Assembly (NCBI GenBank): GCA_904063045.1
Contig: CAJFCJ010000007.1
Location: 1,929,404-1,993,403 of the forward strand
DNA: 64,000 bases
Reading direction: 5' to 3'
Source: Dimorphilus gyrociliatus
Taxonomy: Eukaryota > Annelida > Polychaeta > Dinophilidae
Below are positions 13,733-25,760 of this stretch, in pieces (position 1 is the first letter of the stretch; the number at the start of each line of letters is the position of its first letter). Below the pieces are notes generated by a model. The model searched no databases, was not told the origin of the DNA, and saw nothing but the letters and a program-made list of their open reading frames with translations. Position numbers and translations under genes: made by a program.

Positions 13733-14433
13733 TGAAATACTTCAAGTATTTTTATTGCTGACCTATACGTATATATATGTAAAAATACTATTATCATAAA
13801 AGTTTTATTGCTTCAAGAGTTAAAGACAAAAATTTTAAAATAAGAAAATGCTGTCGTTCATACTTTATTGACGTTGCCAAGATGGTAGCTATAGACGCTT
13901 TATCGAACGCGCACACGCATCGTCGTTCGTTTGTATAAGTTTGTAGTTTTCGACCCGCCCACCATCGTCTTGTACAGTAATTGTTATTCAATTCTTACAC
14001 ATGAAAATAATTTTCAGAATAAGTTATATTTTTTTTGATAAATATTATGTGTACATTTACAACTCATATATATGCACTGTATTTATCTAGTACATATATA
14101 TGCATAAGTGTGTATGATATAAGGATAACATAAATAAATACATAAAAAAATAATAAATAAATAAATAAATAAATATATATATGTAGATTCTCTTTTGTTT
14201 GGTTGTGTGTTTGCGTGTTCGCGTACACTGTATAGGCCTGCTTTAAAATATATACAGTAATTCTTATACGCAAGCGCATATATAACGTAAAATGATTTCT
14301 TAAATTTATGCAATATATGCGTGCGTATACGCATTTACAAAATACAGCATATTAGAGGATAATATGATCATAAATTAATATACAGTGTAACTGTATACAT
14401 ACAGTATATTCATGCATGACGCACATAATTAAA
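13733..14433. other. Convergent 3' region with simple repeats
   Basis: Space between the stops of the SLC5 gene (plus) and SIM (minus). Very AT-rich, with an AAAT tract at about 14153-14174 and alternating TA/CA stretches. Open frames here on the minus strand are low-complexity (Tyr/Ile-rich) and not credible. It likely holds both 3' UTRs. Confidence 0.65.
14153..14174. repeat. (AAAT)n tetranucleotide repeat
   Basis: About five tandem taaa/aaat units followed by a short TA run, in the SLC5/SIM 3' region. Confidence 0.85.
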
Positions 14434-17400
14434 TTAATGCACGTAACCGTTTATGGTTTGTGGAGCAGCATGCTGCTGTTGCTGTTGCTGTTGATGTTGT
14501 TGCTGATATTGGTGAGTATCGACAATAACGGACGTATAACAAGGTTCATAACGAGCGGATGACCAATCGGTTGTTTCAGGCCGTCGCATAATAACTGATT
14601 GCTGCCTTTCTTTGTCTTGTAAACGTCTTTGTTGTTCTTCTTCTCCACCGACATCGACGTCTGATGCAGAAGACTCAGATCGAGGCGCTGAATACGCTGG
14701 GGGTGGTTGGTACGAAGACGGAACCGGATAAGCGCAATCTGGGTAGTACTGTGAGTAATCAGCCGCATAAGGAGGGCGAGCGGCATAAAGGGGATGATGG
14801 TGATGATCGTATAAATGGGCGGCTGACGAATAGGCATGATACGCAAGTTCCTGACCAGTATACATCAGGCCAGCAGCGTGATAAGGAGAAGTAGAGGCAG
14901 AGTACTGATCGGCGATTGGATAATTTCGAGCTTCGCAGTCGTAGTCTTGTGATGCGGCAGCAACTGCAGCCGCTGCTACATGCAGCGAAGGTGTAGCAGG
15001 TGTGAGTGCGGGATAAGGCGATCTTCTAGATTTTGAACGGGGTCTACCTGTTTTACCAGTTCCTCCATTATTACCTGCTGAACTAGGTGGACTAGCAGAT
15101 GAATAAAGTGCTCCGCAATCAGACGTTTCCCTATTCGTTTGCTGATCAAGCGTCAATTGCAGATCTTTTGCTTCAATTTCGCTAAGGACATAATTGACAC
15201 TAACAATACAATGAGGCCGACTTGAACGACTATTGTGAACTATGGTGGCATAGCTCTGAACCCATACCCAACCACCATTTTTGCATAGCAGTCTATAATA
15301 CTTAGTAGTCACTTGACCCTTCATGAGTAGGCAATGATGCGAATATCGCATATGTATAATATCGCAGGCATGCACATAATGATAAAGAGTCTTTTCTATC
15401 AGATCTTGAGGTTCGTAACCGGTTAGAGCGGCCACTCTGGCGTCGAGAAAAATGAGTTTGAGATCTAGGTGGGCACGGAACATGAACATGTTATTGTACA
15501 TTTTGATTTCCGTTATAGCTGATGGTGGTAGAGAATGTCCAACGGCGACGAGTCCGACGTTATGGAAGCAGTTGTCAAAAGGCGGCATGTCGACTGGGTA
15601 CTGCTTGATTTTTAAGTAGCCGGAGCAGTGTATGACCTGTATATATAGTTGAAGGCGATCCATCAAGTGAAATTGTGTACATTGTAAATTTTACCATTTA
15701 AATAGCGGCGTCTATGTACGAGCATGCGTGTGTATTTGTTAATTGTATATTGTTATAAATAAATAAATGTAAGACTTATACCTATAAAGTGTAATACTGT
15801 ATACTGTATATACTTTTTACATATACAAGAGCTTCTTTGTAGCTTTATAATTTATAAGAGCTGCTAATATTAGAATGCTTTGAACTAAGGATAGTACATG
15901 ATGCACGTATACATCACATGTATATTAGCGCGTTGTATATATCCAATTTGTATATCTATTGTACAGTATACTACCAAATTGATAATACATTATATAAAAA
16001 TAAATAAGACCGTTTTAGAATGAAAGAGGAAATAAGAGGGAAAAAAAGAGAGAAAGCGAAATTCGAACGTAATTTCCCGCAACCAATCATGGTCGGTAAT
16101 CGTGATCAAATAAACGTCGTTTAAAGCGTAGCGCCTTTGATGTCGGCCGCGCCAACGATCGATAGCCTACTATTTGCTTTTCATTTTGCCGTTTGCGAAC
16201 CTTATAGCCGCCAGACGTCAGGCCTGCGTTCCTTTTCGCCAATACGCACTTCATTCGTAGGAAGAACGACCTCTCCAGTTCGTAATCTGTCACAATACAA
16301 AGTGGCACTAAGTCAATGCTTTAATCGCTTGCAATACAAGTCGCAGGTGCGCGTCTTTATCGCTATTCAAGAGTCATTAATATATGCTCTACAGTGTGAA
16401 AAATTTTGTAAAAAAAATAGATAGTAGTACCGTGTGTCATATGGTGATGAGCCGGAGGGTGGTAGGCGGCAGTAGGAGGGGCTGTGAGGAGGGCTTGCAT
16501 TTCTTCGTGATCGGCAGGGTGAATGTACTCATAAATGGAATTGCCTGTTAATTCAACTTGAGAGAGGCCGAGATGGACGGAAGCCGTTTCAGAGATATAC
16601 ATGATTTTCCCATCTGGAGCCACGACAAAAATGAAGCCGTCAAGCGTTTGTAAGAGATGTGACCCAAGTTCCTTTTCTCTGGGATTTACGTTTGTCTGTT
16701 TTTGTCCCCAAGCGTCTCCCAAACCTGTGTATAACACTGTATGTAGATATTGTTTGCCTTAAATTGCGACGAGATGCTTCTCAGCAGGAGACGTGTCCAA
16801 TTAGGGAAGGAGCGCGCGTACGGCTCGTTAACGGGAGGGTTCCTATAATTTACACTCGATGTCCGTGTTCTACATCTTTTCAACTAGTTGCAGTCATTAT
16901 TTTAAAACATATGTAAAATTTATTTACAGTTTTATGATGTACTCCTTATCTTTATGATTTTGGCTATTGCTCGTTCGGCATTCTCTAAACTAAAAGCGAC
17001 GTAGAGCGGTGCGCGGACAAAAACGGTAAGGAATCGGCGGAGAGACGGCGCGCGCCTGTGCACGCGCGAAGGGCGTGGTACGGAGGAGACGCTTAGAGAC
17101 GGCACGAAGACGACGTCTCTTTAGCACGTACATGGAGTTTAAGTGGCGTATTTAGGCGGCGTCTCTGGGACGGTGCGGGCGTGGTGCGATCAGCAGGTGT
17201 GAGGCGCCAATTAACGGTTACGAATCTTCTTTGAAGACTACCATATTCAAGGAATAATTATCCTATTGCAGATTCCTTACAATATATATAGAATGTTATG
17301 TATTGTATTTTTGTACTAATATATAGAGTATATACTGAATGTATTAATAATCAAATGCATATTTATATTTTTATACGTTAAGTTCTTATGTATAAGTAGG

Positions 17401-18155
17401 TATATATATACTAATCGTTATAATTAAACACCGTTATATTTATACATATGTATCGATTGCAAAACCGGTTCTCAAACAGGCACTAATCAAAATATTGACC
17501 ATGCAACCGTTGTCCGGCACCCTGGTATTTCGGAACTTTTCAACGCTAATGCGCCCATGATGAGTGTTGTAAAAAAGGGTTGTGGGCGGCGTTCGAACCG
17601 CCTCTGGGTGCGGCCTGGTGCCGCATTTAAGTGGCCGACTGAATAGAAGAGGGGCGGCGAATCTTTATTATACTCTTTATAATCATACAGCACGCGCGGC
17701 CCCTACCACTTCATTAAACAACTTGCGACAAACTATAGCTATATGCATGAAACGCGCTTCCTTTTTTAAAGTGTCTTTGTTTCTGTAGCCCCTAGTAGAG
17801 TATACATAGGCGAACGAAGCTAATCAGGCGCTCATTAGTAGAGCAGCGTTACGTGCCCCGCCCCAGGTTAAGTGCAGGTTAATTATGAAAGGAAGACTTT
17901 TTTGCTTCCTTCTCTTATTCTTCTTTCTTTTCCCATATTTTATTGATACGTTCCAATAACTATTGTCAAAGAAAACTTACCATCGGGAAACACAGCTCTC
18001 ATCTTTAGGTAGGAGGTCGTCAGGCGGATGATAGAAGCTTTATCGAGCTGCGAGGTGATTGCCGCCGGAAGTGGAAGCATTTTTGCCAACTCCTGGAATT
18101 CAGCATTCTCCTTCTCGCGTCGAGACCTCGCCGCATTTTTTGACTTTTCTTTCAT
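14434..18155 (-). CDS. sim: Single-minded bHLH-PAS transcription factor
   Basis: Nuclear transcription factor that pairs with ARNT/Tango; SIM proteins specify midline and neuroendocrine cells in animals. Four coding exons: 17981-18155, 16431-16724, 16201-16286, 14434-15636, total 585 residues. The basic-helix-loop-helix fills residues 1-55, starting [14 protein letters not shown] and ending at [18 protein letters not shown] spans about 78-150 ([20 protein letters not shown]). PAS-B and PAC begin at 186 ([13 protein letters not shown]) and include [17 protein letters not shown] and [20 protein letters not shown]. The C-terminal half has a basic SIM-type nuclear-localisation stretch ([10 protein letters not shown]), Ala-, His- and Tyr/Pro-rich tracts and a Gln run near the end. 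The start is the ATG before [10 protein letters not shown]; the 19 bases before it after the acceptor are 5' UTR. SIM versus NPAS1/3 is decided by this N-terminus. Confidence 0.95.
16981..17215. promoter_or_regulatory. CpG-rich block in SIM intron
   Basis: Inside the 1.25-kb intron between the bHLH exon and the first PAS exon, about 235 bp is sharply GC- and CpG-rich (ggcgcgcgcctgtgcacgcg and repeated gacgacgtctc/gagacggc words) in an otherwise AT-rich neighbourhood. It is not part of any open frame with similarity. It could be an internal promoter or enhancer of SIM. Drosophila sim has separate early and late promoters; applying that here is inference. Confidence 0.4.
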
Positions 18156-20470
18156 CGCTCCGTCCAACGTCACCCTGTATGCATGAACATCGTGATTGTA
18201 TTGTGATTTACGAAATACGCCTTATACGGAAGAGTTCGAATTGCCCAACGTCACCTGTCCACAACAATCATTTATTTGCGCAAGCTTTGGCAAATAGAGC
18301 TTGCGTTGGCGCGCGTGTGGGCTCGAAGCTGCTGTTGCACCGGTTCGTAATATAAAAAGTGCGTGAGAAAGTGATGGCATTGCAACGTGTTACTACTGAT
18401 TTAAAGCAACACCTAAATATCCTCCTACTGTGTTTATGCAAGTGAAGGGCAATGGAAGTATCATAAATAATTATCTCGATATATCGCTAACCATAAACCC
18501 TTTTGCTTTTCTTTTCATTTGAGAACTTTATACTTAGACCGACAAACACGCTTCGCTTGTTTTTGCTGCTTTGTAATTCCATTAGACGAAATGTGAGGCC
18601 TACGACAATGTGGCGAACAATATACTCTGTTGACTATTCGCCCGTGTTGTTCTTTATTCAAACAACCTTCAAAGCTTCCACGCTGACCTAGTTTTTTTTT
18701 GTTTTCAAACTTTTCCTTTGACGTATTAAGTGTGAAATGTTCATGAAGGAAAATGATAAAAACTGAAAAAAACTCGTATCTTTAAGTCGTTCTTTATAAC
18801 GAATAACTTTCATCGCTATGCATTCGTAAAACGTTTTTGCACAAACGAATATATTCCATATATGGTTTGGCTAAATAGGTCAAAATTTACATACCAGATC
18901 ACTGTTATATATGTATACGCCCTATTGTATATACACCTGTATATATAAAAATGTCAGTCAATAAAAATCCAAGAATAATAATGGCAGCAATAATGAGCGA
19001 ACGTCACTCAACGAAGCGCGAAAAAAATTTGCTCGCACGTGTACTAAAATCATTTATAGATATACACTATTGCAAAAAGAAATCAGAAGTAGTTACAACA
19101 TGTGCGTCCAATTGCCGTTTATGTAAATTGCTTGTATTCTCCTCCCGCAAAAAGAGAGATAAAATGATCTCTCCAATGTTTTGCAGATTGAACATGTGTT
19201 TTCTCCTACATGCAATATACACAACGTTTATATTGAACACCTCCGAAAGTATATGTTTAAGATATATGGAACGTTTTCAAGAATTATATGCAGGAGCACG
19301 TTTTCTTTTTATAAAGAAAGCGGTCAAACGTTTTGGACACAAGTGTCTATAACCATGCTCTTTAAAAGAGCGCTCACTTTCTTTCTTTTTTTCTTTCGTT
19401 TGTTTGTTTCAAGTAAGTGAAGCGGTTTATTATATTTTTCGTGACAAACGAGGCAGTTAGCGTCGCTTCAATGAACACGTCAAAATTCTTATCAAAAACA
19501 CATAGATAAGAATAATTTTCCGCTCTAAAGGGCGCGCGCGAGTAGTGTTTTTTCGTTTCGCAAATTATTTACCTGTTTTTCGTATACTCTGCTATCTAAA
19601 TTGAGCAGCTGCATACACTGATTAAGATAGCGACGTACCTTGACTAATTGTTTTATCGAATACTAGCATTAGGAAACTATGCGGGGAATTATCTAATACT
19701 CTAACTTGAAAAATTAAAACGTACAATCTTCGGTACGTATGTTAGAAGTACATATAATATATACACTCAGATATTAAAACATATATTTATACCTGCACCG
19801 TGCCGGCGCATAGTTCGTTTTCATTAAACGTCTCACTGCAAACTCGGCCATGTTTGACGCGATTCGATTGCGAATTTATAAGCATGTAGTAAGAAAAAAT
19901 ATATCTATATAGCGTACAACATGTCTTTGTATAGTTGTTTTTTCTCTTATTTTACAATCTATCTCCCGACTGAAAGAAGAACAGATTTGTGCCGTATAAT
20001 AAATTAATCAGGAATGTAACTCCCAAAATGTGTCAGATTCAACATACTACTTGATATAATAATAATTATTCTAGAGTTTAAGTCATCTTGTTCATATCAG
20101 ATTATTTATCTTTATAAGTATGGACATACAATCTATATACATATGCTATACATATCAAGAGAAAACAAAATAAGGAAATATAAACGAGAGACGCCTGGAG
20201 CACACCTGTTTTAGACTTATATATTAACTATGCATATCGATACAAATATTAGAAGCATAGAAGTGTTTAAAGTCGCTATAAATTTGGCACTCTAACGCGC
20301 AATTCAAACACTTTAAAAGCTTTTTATCAGTGAAACCTTTGGCGTTTGCCGGTGAAAAAGTGTATATATTATTAACGACATTTCTCGCACCATTTACAAA
20401 GTGATTTCTATTTATCAATTTTGACTTATAATAGAACCTTTTGAGAGTATGAAAGGAAATAAATAATTAC
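18156..20470 (-). other. SIM 5' intron, non-coding
   Basis: From the 5'-UTR piece at 18156-18174 (acceptor ag at 18175-18176) back to the candidate upstream donor at 20465-20470. About 2.3 kb, AT-rich, without credible coding exons. Open frames at 18951-19420 on the plus strand have no similarity or splice support. Confidence 0.5.
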
Positions 20471-20560
20471 CTGGAAGAAGACGTTTGGTGCTGTTGAGAC
20501 GTGCAAGCATGATCCGTCGACGTCGTGGTGGTAATATATTTTTTAGCAATTATTTTCTTT
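20471..20560 (-). other. Candidate non-coding 5' exon of SIM with uORF
   Basis: Reading on the minus strand, a strong donor (CTTCCAG|GTAATT) follows a stretch containing an ATG at 20508-20510. If spliced to the SIM acceptor at 18174, this ATG opens a 14-codon frame that stops (TGA) just before the SIM start. The 5' boundary of the exon is not visible; 20560 is approximate. Evidence is the donor and position only. Confidence 0.35.
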
Positions 20561-21721
20561 TTGCAATTGATATGTATATCTATATTATAAAATAACACGA
20601 CTCCACTCGTATCGTCCGTATCCAACAAGCGGATAAATACTTGTGAAAGCGACTGCGATCAATCAAGAATTCGCATTCGACCGTGATTGGCTGATGAAAG
20701 CGAGACTGCGCCACCTGACCTACTTGCATCTTAATAATCTAGTTCTACTATAGTATATACATTGTAACGTAACTGGTAGGGTGTACTGAACGTGCAGAGC
20801 GGCCACTGTCCGTCACGTTCAAACTGACACACTGTCCTCAATTGGTTTTACAGTATTTTCTATATTAAAGTTAATATATATCTATGCTATATAGACAGAT
20901 ATTTAAATTTATAAATACCTCCATACAGATCTATTTCTATACGTGGTATATATAGGTGCATAACTTGCAAAGCCTTTCTCAAATAAATTTCGTAATCAGA
21001 AGAGAAATATTGAAATTAGTACATGGTCTAAGTTAACGAAATGTGATATGAGCGCATAATGATAGTCGTATATAAATATAAAGATTATCTCTTTTATAGA
21101 AAGAATCACATTATTAATAGTATTGTTTTTCAGTCTATTCTATAAGGTAGTTAACTACATATTTCTAAAATCGATAGTAAAATAGGATTCTCTTCAACTA
21201 ATGACTTGAAAATACTTTTAAACAAATCATGAGAACTATTAGTTCTTTAAAATATATTTTTATGTCATTTATATATTTTCTACTATATACTCGAGCAAGG
21301 TTTCGCTCTCAGCAATAAGTACAGTTCAAGCGCCTTTCCATTCTCATCATCACGTTCGTTCCGGTTTTATATACCTACATACATAAGGCGCTCGGTATTT
21401 TTATTGATTATCTTAAATATATGTAGGATATGAGAATATATAAATCTTATAGATGATGATTTCTTAAGAGTAAGATAAACATTCATGGTTAAATTGTAAG
21501 TATGCTATGCATTATTCTAAATTTGATTAAGTCATCATTAACAATTGTATTGCACGGTACACTTGCATTTATTTATATATATATTGAAGACGTTTGTGAT
21601 TTTTATAATTTACGTAATGGAAACTGGATTATCTTGTTAATTCGACTAATGCGTTCAATTGAGCGGAGGACGTCGCGCGCCCAAAGAAAAGAACAACTGC
21701 TTTGGGCAATTTGTCAATATC

Positions 21722-21756
<35 letters not shown>

Positions 21757-23941
21757 CTTTTTTACTTAACTGCATAATTCTCGTTTTTTATTTGGGAATG
21801 CAGTTCTCTTTATCTAGAATTTAATTGTGCTTTAATTTGTATGTCTCCGATTCTAAGCGATTCGGTAAAAACTGATAGAATATATCGACGACATCGCTAG
21901 CTGTTTTATTTAGAAAAGCTAGAAGCATCACGTTCGAGTTTCAAGCAAGAATGCATTCTCACTTCAAAGGCTTGCCCGAGTGTTAAAGCAATCAAGCATC
22001 TCGTCACCTGACCAGGAAGTCTGACGTCACGGATTAGCTTTCGGGCGTCGGCCGCTTTTTCGTAAATTGGAGAGATTTGTATGCGTAGGGAATGTTTGCG
22101 TAGTTTTAGCGTTGAACCGCTGTCGGTGGGAGATAACGCCGAAACGTTTTCAAAGAAGCCGCCGATCGAACAATGAGTAAGTCAAGTGGTATACGGAACA
22201 CCTGCAAGCCTGAGACTGCTTGGCGCCGGAAGTCAGCCCTTCAAGTTATAGGCCTATATAAAATATATAATATATTTTATATTTCTAGTATATATATTTA
22301 GATATAAATATAAATTTATATATATATATATATTTATATATTGTGTATATAAATATATAGTTGATCTAAGAATTAAACTCAACAACATATAGCGCTAAGT
22401 GTCTTTGGTGACGTACTGTGTATGACCGTGATTTTCTATTTATCTATGTACGCACTAGAATAAAAAAGTAGATTTCCATACATTTACACATAATGTGTAT
22501 GTCTTACATAAAAACTGTAGGTAATATATATTAATATATTAGTATAAATTCATATATACTAATATATATATATATATATTTATATGTATTTTTCGCACAT
22601 TTTTTTCTCTGTTTACGATCATCGTTTACACAGTTGCTGTGCTGAGTGCTTTAAAAAAGTCGCGCCAATTCGATTTTTCTTCCGACCGGAATACGATATT
22701 CCTATATATAATTAGCGTACGGCGTCCGGCATTATTTATATACTTAATCCCAGCATAAATACGAATTTCCTACAAACGTATAGATAATTAAATAAAAAGA
22801 AAACGCGCAACATTTTCATTCGCTCTCCCACTTCATTATGCACATCAAATATTGGCGCGAGCAGCAGACAAAGCGTCTGTTAAATAGGCGTAGTATAAGG
22901 CAATTAATAGAGAAAGTGGTATATACTCTTATATAGAGGCGACTATTTATATAAGGCTAGTAGACTTCAAAGAGGGCAGTTGGTTCTCGTCTAACGAACG
23001 ATACAGTTCGCGAGTTAGAGGTCGGTAAATAAACAAACATAAGCAGCGACCAGCTGCGTTCGACGTGCCGGCTAACTGATCACACAAACACTGGAGAAGA
23101 AAATTCTTCCAGGCAACATTCCTCTTCCGTCACCTGTTCGTCCAATTATCGGACGATTAGCGCGAGTGTCGGCGATGAGCGTGGCAAACATTCCCGGCTA
23201 TGCGAAATATTTACGACCGTCTTATAACGTCGAATATATCGCAGTCCGATACGTTCAGATAATGATAAGACACGAGCCCCAAGCGCATACTGCACATTCC
23301 TTTTAATTTTACCATCGTCATTAACGCCGTTCTACATAAAAGCAAAAGTACGGCTTTTGATGTGCGCGAGTTTTGAGCATGACTGAGTCGAGCTCGTAAC
23401 TTCTAAAGACGTGCGGAAGACGACAAAAACGGCTGCTCTCTTTTCCGCCGCCGCCACCACCACCGCCGCTGCCAACATTGCCATTTCTCTCATTCATGGA
23501 CAATGTTGTTCCCACCCTTACCATCCAATATCAGTCCCTCCCCCAACAAATCGATAAGCCTTCGATAACGACGCGTGATGAAGGAAAAAAGAAACTGCTT
23601 GAAACCGGCGACCGAGTCGTGTCGGACAATTTCCCGAGGATCAATGTCTGATTGAGTGTGTTCTGGCGAGTGGTCCGTTCACTCGCTCTCTACTTCACCG
23701 CCTGTTTACGAAGCGTGCAGTGACACCTTCTTTATTACGGGGCTAGCCTAGGGTCTTGCCGCCTTTAAAGCGAGTGTATATACTCTCATCTGTAGATGCG
23801 AATACACGAGAGTCGACCTTGCCTAAGGCCAATATGCTTAATTGCCGGCGTCTCGGGCGAATCACGGAGGCTAACTATAAATGCTTTGAAACTTAGATCT
23901 TTCCACTAGGTGGAGACAAATTATTTTTATCAGTCGAGTGT
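20561..23941. other. SIM upstream region, no gene seen
   Basis: About 3.4 kb with no recognisable exon. It includes a (TA)n tract at 21725-21752, further TA/TAAATA stretches at 22250-22345 and 22555-22580, and more GC-rich sequence from 22990 to 23900 with a CCG/CCA trinucleotide run near 23450-23475. The latter gives a poly-Gly frame on the minus strand that I do not accept as a gene. Likely regulatory DNA of SIM plus the DONSON 3' flank. Confidence 0.5.
21725..21752. repeat. (TA)14 microsatellite
   Basis: Uninterrupted TA dinucleotide run in the SIM upstream region. Confidence 0.95.
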
Positions 23942-25646
23942 TTAGTTTAAGTACTGAAATAGCTGTCGAAAGGGATTGTCTTCTTTAAATGTCCACTTGT
24001 CGAAATCATTAAATGCTGTTGTACTCTCTAAAGTAGTCCAGTTAGTTCGTAAAGCGGCCTGACTCTTTAATAGAATTAAATGTAAAGCCAAATGATTGTT
24101 TGGCAGAATGGGACCAACAACGTCCATCCAATACTTGAAGTTTTCTTTCCCATTGCTCCCTTGTTGCATAACTCCATGACGGTATTTGCAAGAAACGAGT
24201 GTTGCACCACAAAATACAACAGGCGATAAGAGCGTCGGAGGGACACCGGCGTAAATTCCTGTTTGAGGAATTAGCGCCCGCCTGTTAATAATAAAGTTGT
24301 AAAAGGCGTGCACTTGGGAATCTTTAATTAGGACAGTCGAAGATGGCCGATCATCTACTTTCCGAAAATTTTCTTTCCATTTGCTATCAGCTGTAAAGCC
24401 GACAACTTGAGTTTTTTCAACCATATCTTTTATTATCTCATCCTCACTATCATCTTCGTCTTCATCAGAGCTTTCACTTTTATTGTCATTTACCACACAT
24501 TCTTTTTTCTCTTCAGAAGATTCATTTAGTGGCATGGAAAATTCAATTCCTTCGCTTGATAGGGCTTTTCTTAATCCAACCGACGTAGGTGTTAATGCCA
24601 CAGTCATTATCTCTTCAGGATGTAGCATAGGGCTTTTAAATAGAGCCGTAAAAAAAGGAGCATTTAGGTAAAAATATGGACATTTTCCCGCCTTTAACAT
24701 AGTGTATAAACTCGTTAAACTATTTTTCCTGTATTCAACAGTAATGACATTTTTAATATATAAAAAATAATAATTATAGCTAGTACAAACCAAGAGTCAA
24801 TAATCAATTTTTGGGCGTCGTCAGAAAGTAGATTTGGTAAACGTGCGCTTGATTTACTAAAACAAAAAGAAAAAGATAACCATTGTTTATTTGTACAAAT
24901 TAAAAGCAAATAACGAACGGGGATGAACTTTCTAATCTTGGAAAGAGTTTTAACCAAGGAAAAACCGGATGTTGCCAGAGCATATTCGCAGATTTTAATC
25001 TACGTTTTAGAACGTGAGGAGTTTTTTCTTCATTGTGAAGGAGATTTTTTAACTCAACAAACTCCGAAATAGAATCTGCCTCCTCACTAGTCCTTAGAGG
25101 CTGGCACCAATCAAACGGTTCGTTTGATAAGAATCTTAATTTAGTCTTCAAAGACCAATCAACAGTTGACCAAATTGTGGATTGTTCGTTCTGTTTCTCC
25201 TCAGGTACTTGTTTAGAACTTGAATTCAGATTTTCTGAAGACGGTACTTCAAAATCATTAATTAGTTTCTCATAATCGTCACCCGCGAGCACTTCATCGC
25301 TGTTCTGATAAATGATAAAGAAATTAAGCCGCTATCAAGGTTATCGTTTTAATGATGTGCTTACAAAAGATTGATTAAAACTGGGCTGCTTCTGAAGTCG
25401 CGAAAATACAGAATTATCATCTGGGTTTTCACTTTTAATGTTAATCCTGGGACTTTTAGATAAACTTTGTTGTGAAAGAAACGGGTTTTTTCGTTTGACA
25501 CCTGGTTTTCTATTTACAGTAGCAGGACCTTGTGTTGAAAAATCTCCGTCTGACAAACTTCTCACAGCAGGTAACTTTTTCTTTTTTTTCCGCCCTTTTA
25601 AAATATCGTTTGGTCTCTTCCATGGAGAAGTATCATTATCAGTCAT
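23942..25646 (-). CDS. DONSON: DONSON replication protein
   Basis: Nuclear factor needed for CMG helicase loading and stability of replication forks. Four exons: 25365-25646, 24919-25304, 24791-24856, 23942-24728, summing to 506 residues (human 566). Family blocks: WSLKTKLRFLSNEPFDWCQ, LWQHPVFPWLKLFPR, SLTSLYTMLKAGKCPYFYL, SPTxxGLRKALSSEGIEFSMPL, an acidic run (SSDEDEDDSEDE), PSSTVLIK, NFIINRRALIPQTG, and GVPPTLLSPVVF. Two introns use unusual donors, GTTCGT and GTTTGT; these are the only choices that keep the frame and the conserved DSWKNSLTSLY junction. A GTACTAG donor three bases further would end in a stop. It lies 114 bp downstream of MECR on the same strand. Confidence 0.93.
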
Positions 25647-25760
25647 AACTGAAATGAGGTTATATAAAATTAATATAAATTCCTACATAAAACAATTGGT
25701 AAAGAATTTTATCATATTAAAAAAAACAGGTATATTTCTCGAATTAGCAACTTTATTTAG

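Noticed and set aside
14064-14334. Open frames on the minus strand in the SLC5/SIM 3' region
   Set aside because: Translations are low-complexity runs of Tyr, Ile and Leu produced by TA/CA and AAAT repeats.
18951-19420. Two overlapping open frames (133 and 79 codons) on the plus strand
   Set aside because: They lie in the SIM 5' intron, have no similarity or splice support, and overlap each other in different frames.
15904-20945. TACGTG words (SIM:ARNT-type sites) around SIM, e.g. 15904, 17125, 20940
   Set aside because: About the number expected by chance for a 6-mer on both strands over several kb; no clustering, so not offered as autoregulation.
23321-23524. Poly-glycine open frame upstream of SIM
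   Set aside because: Created by a CCG/CCA trinucleotide run; no start context, no homologous sequence, no splice partners.
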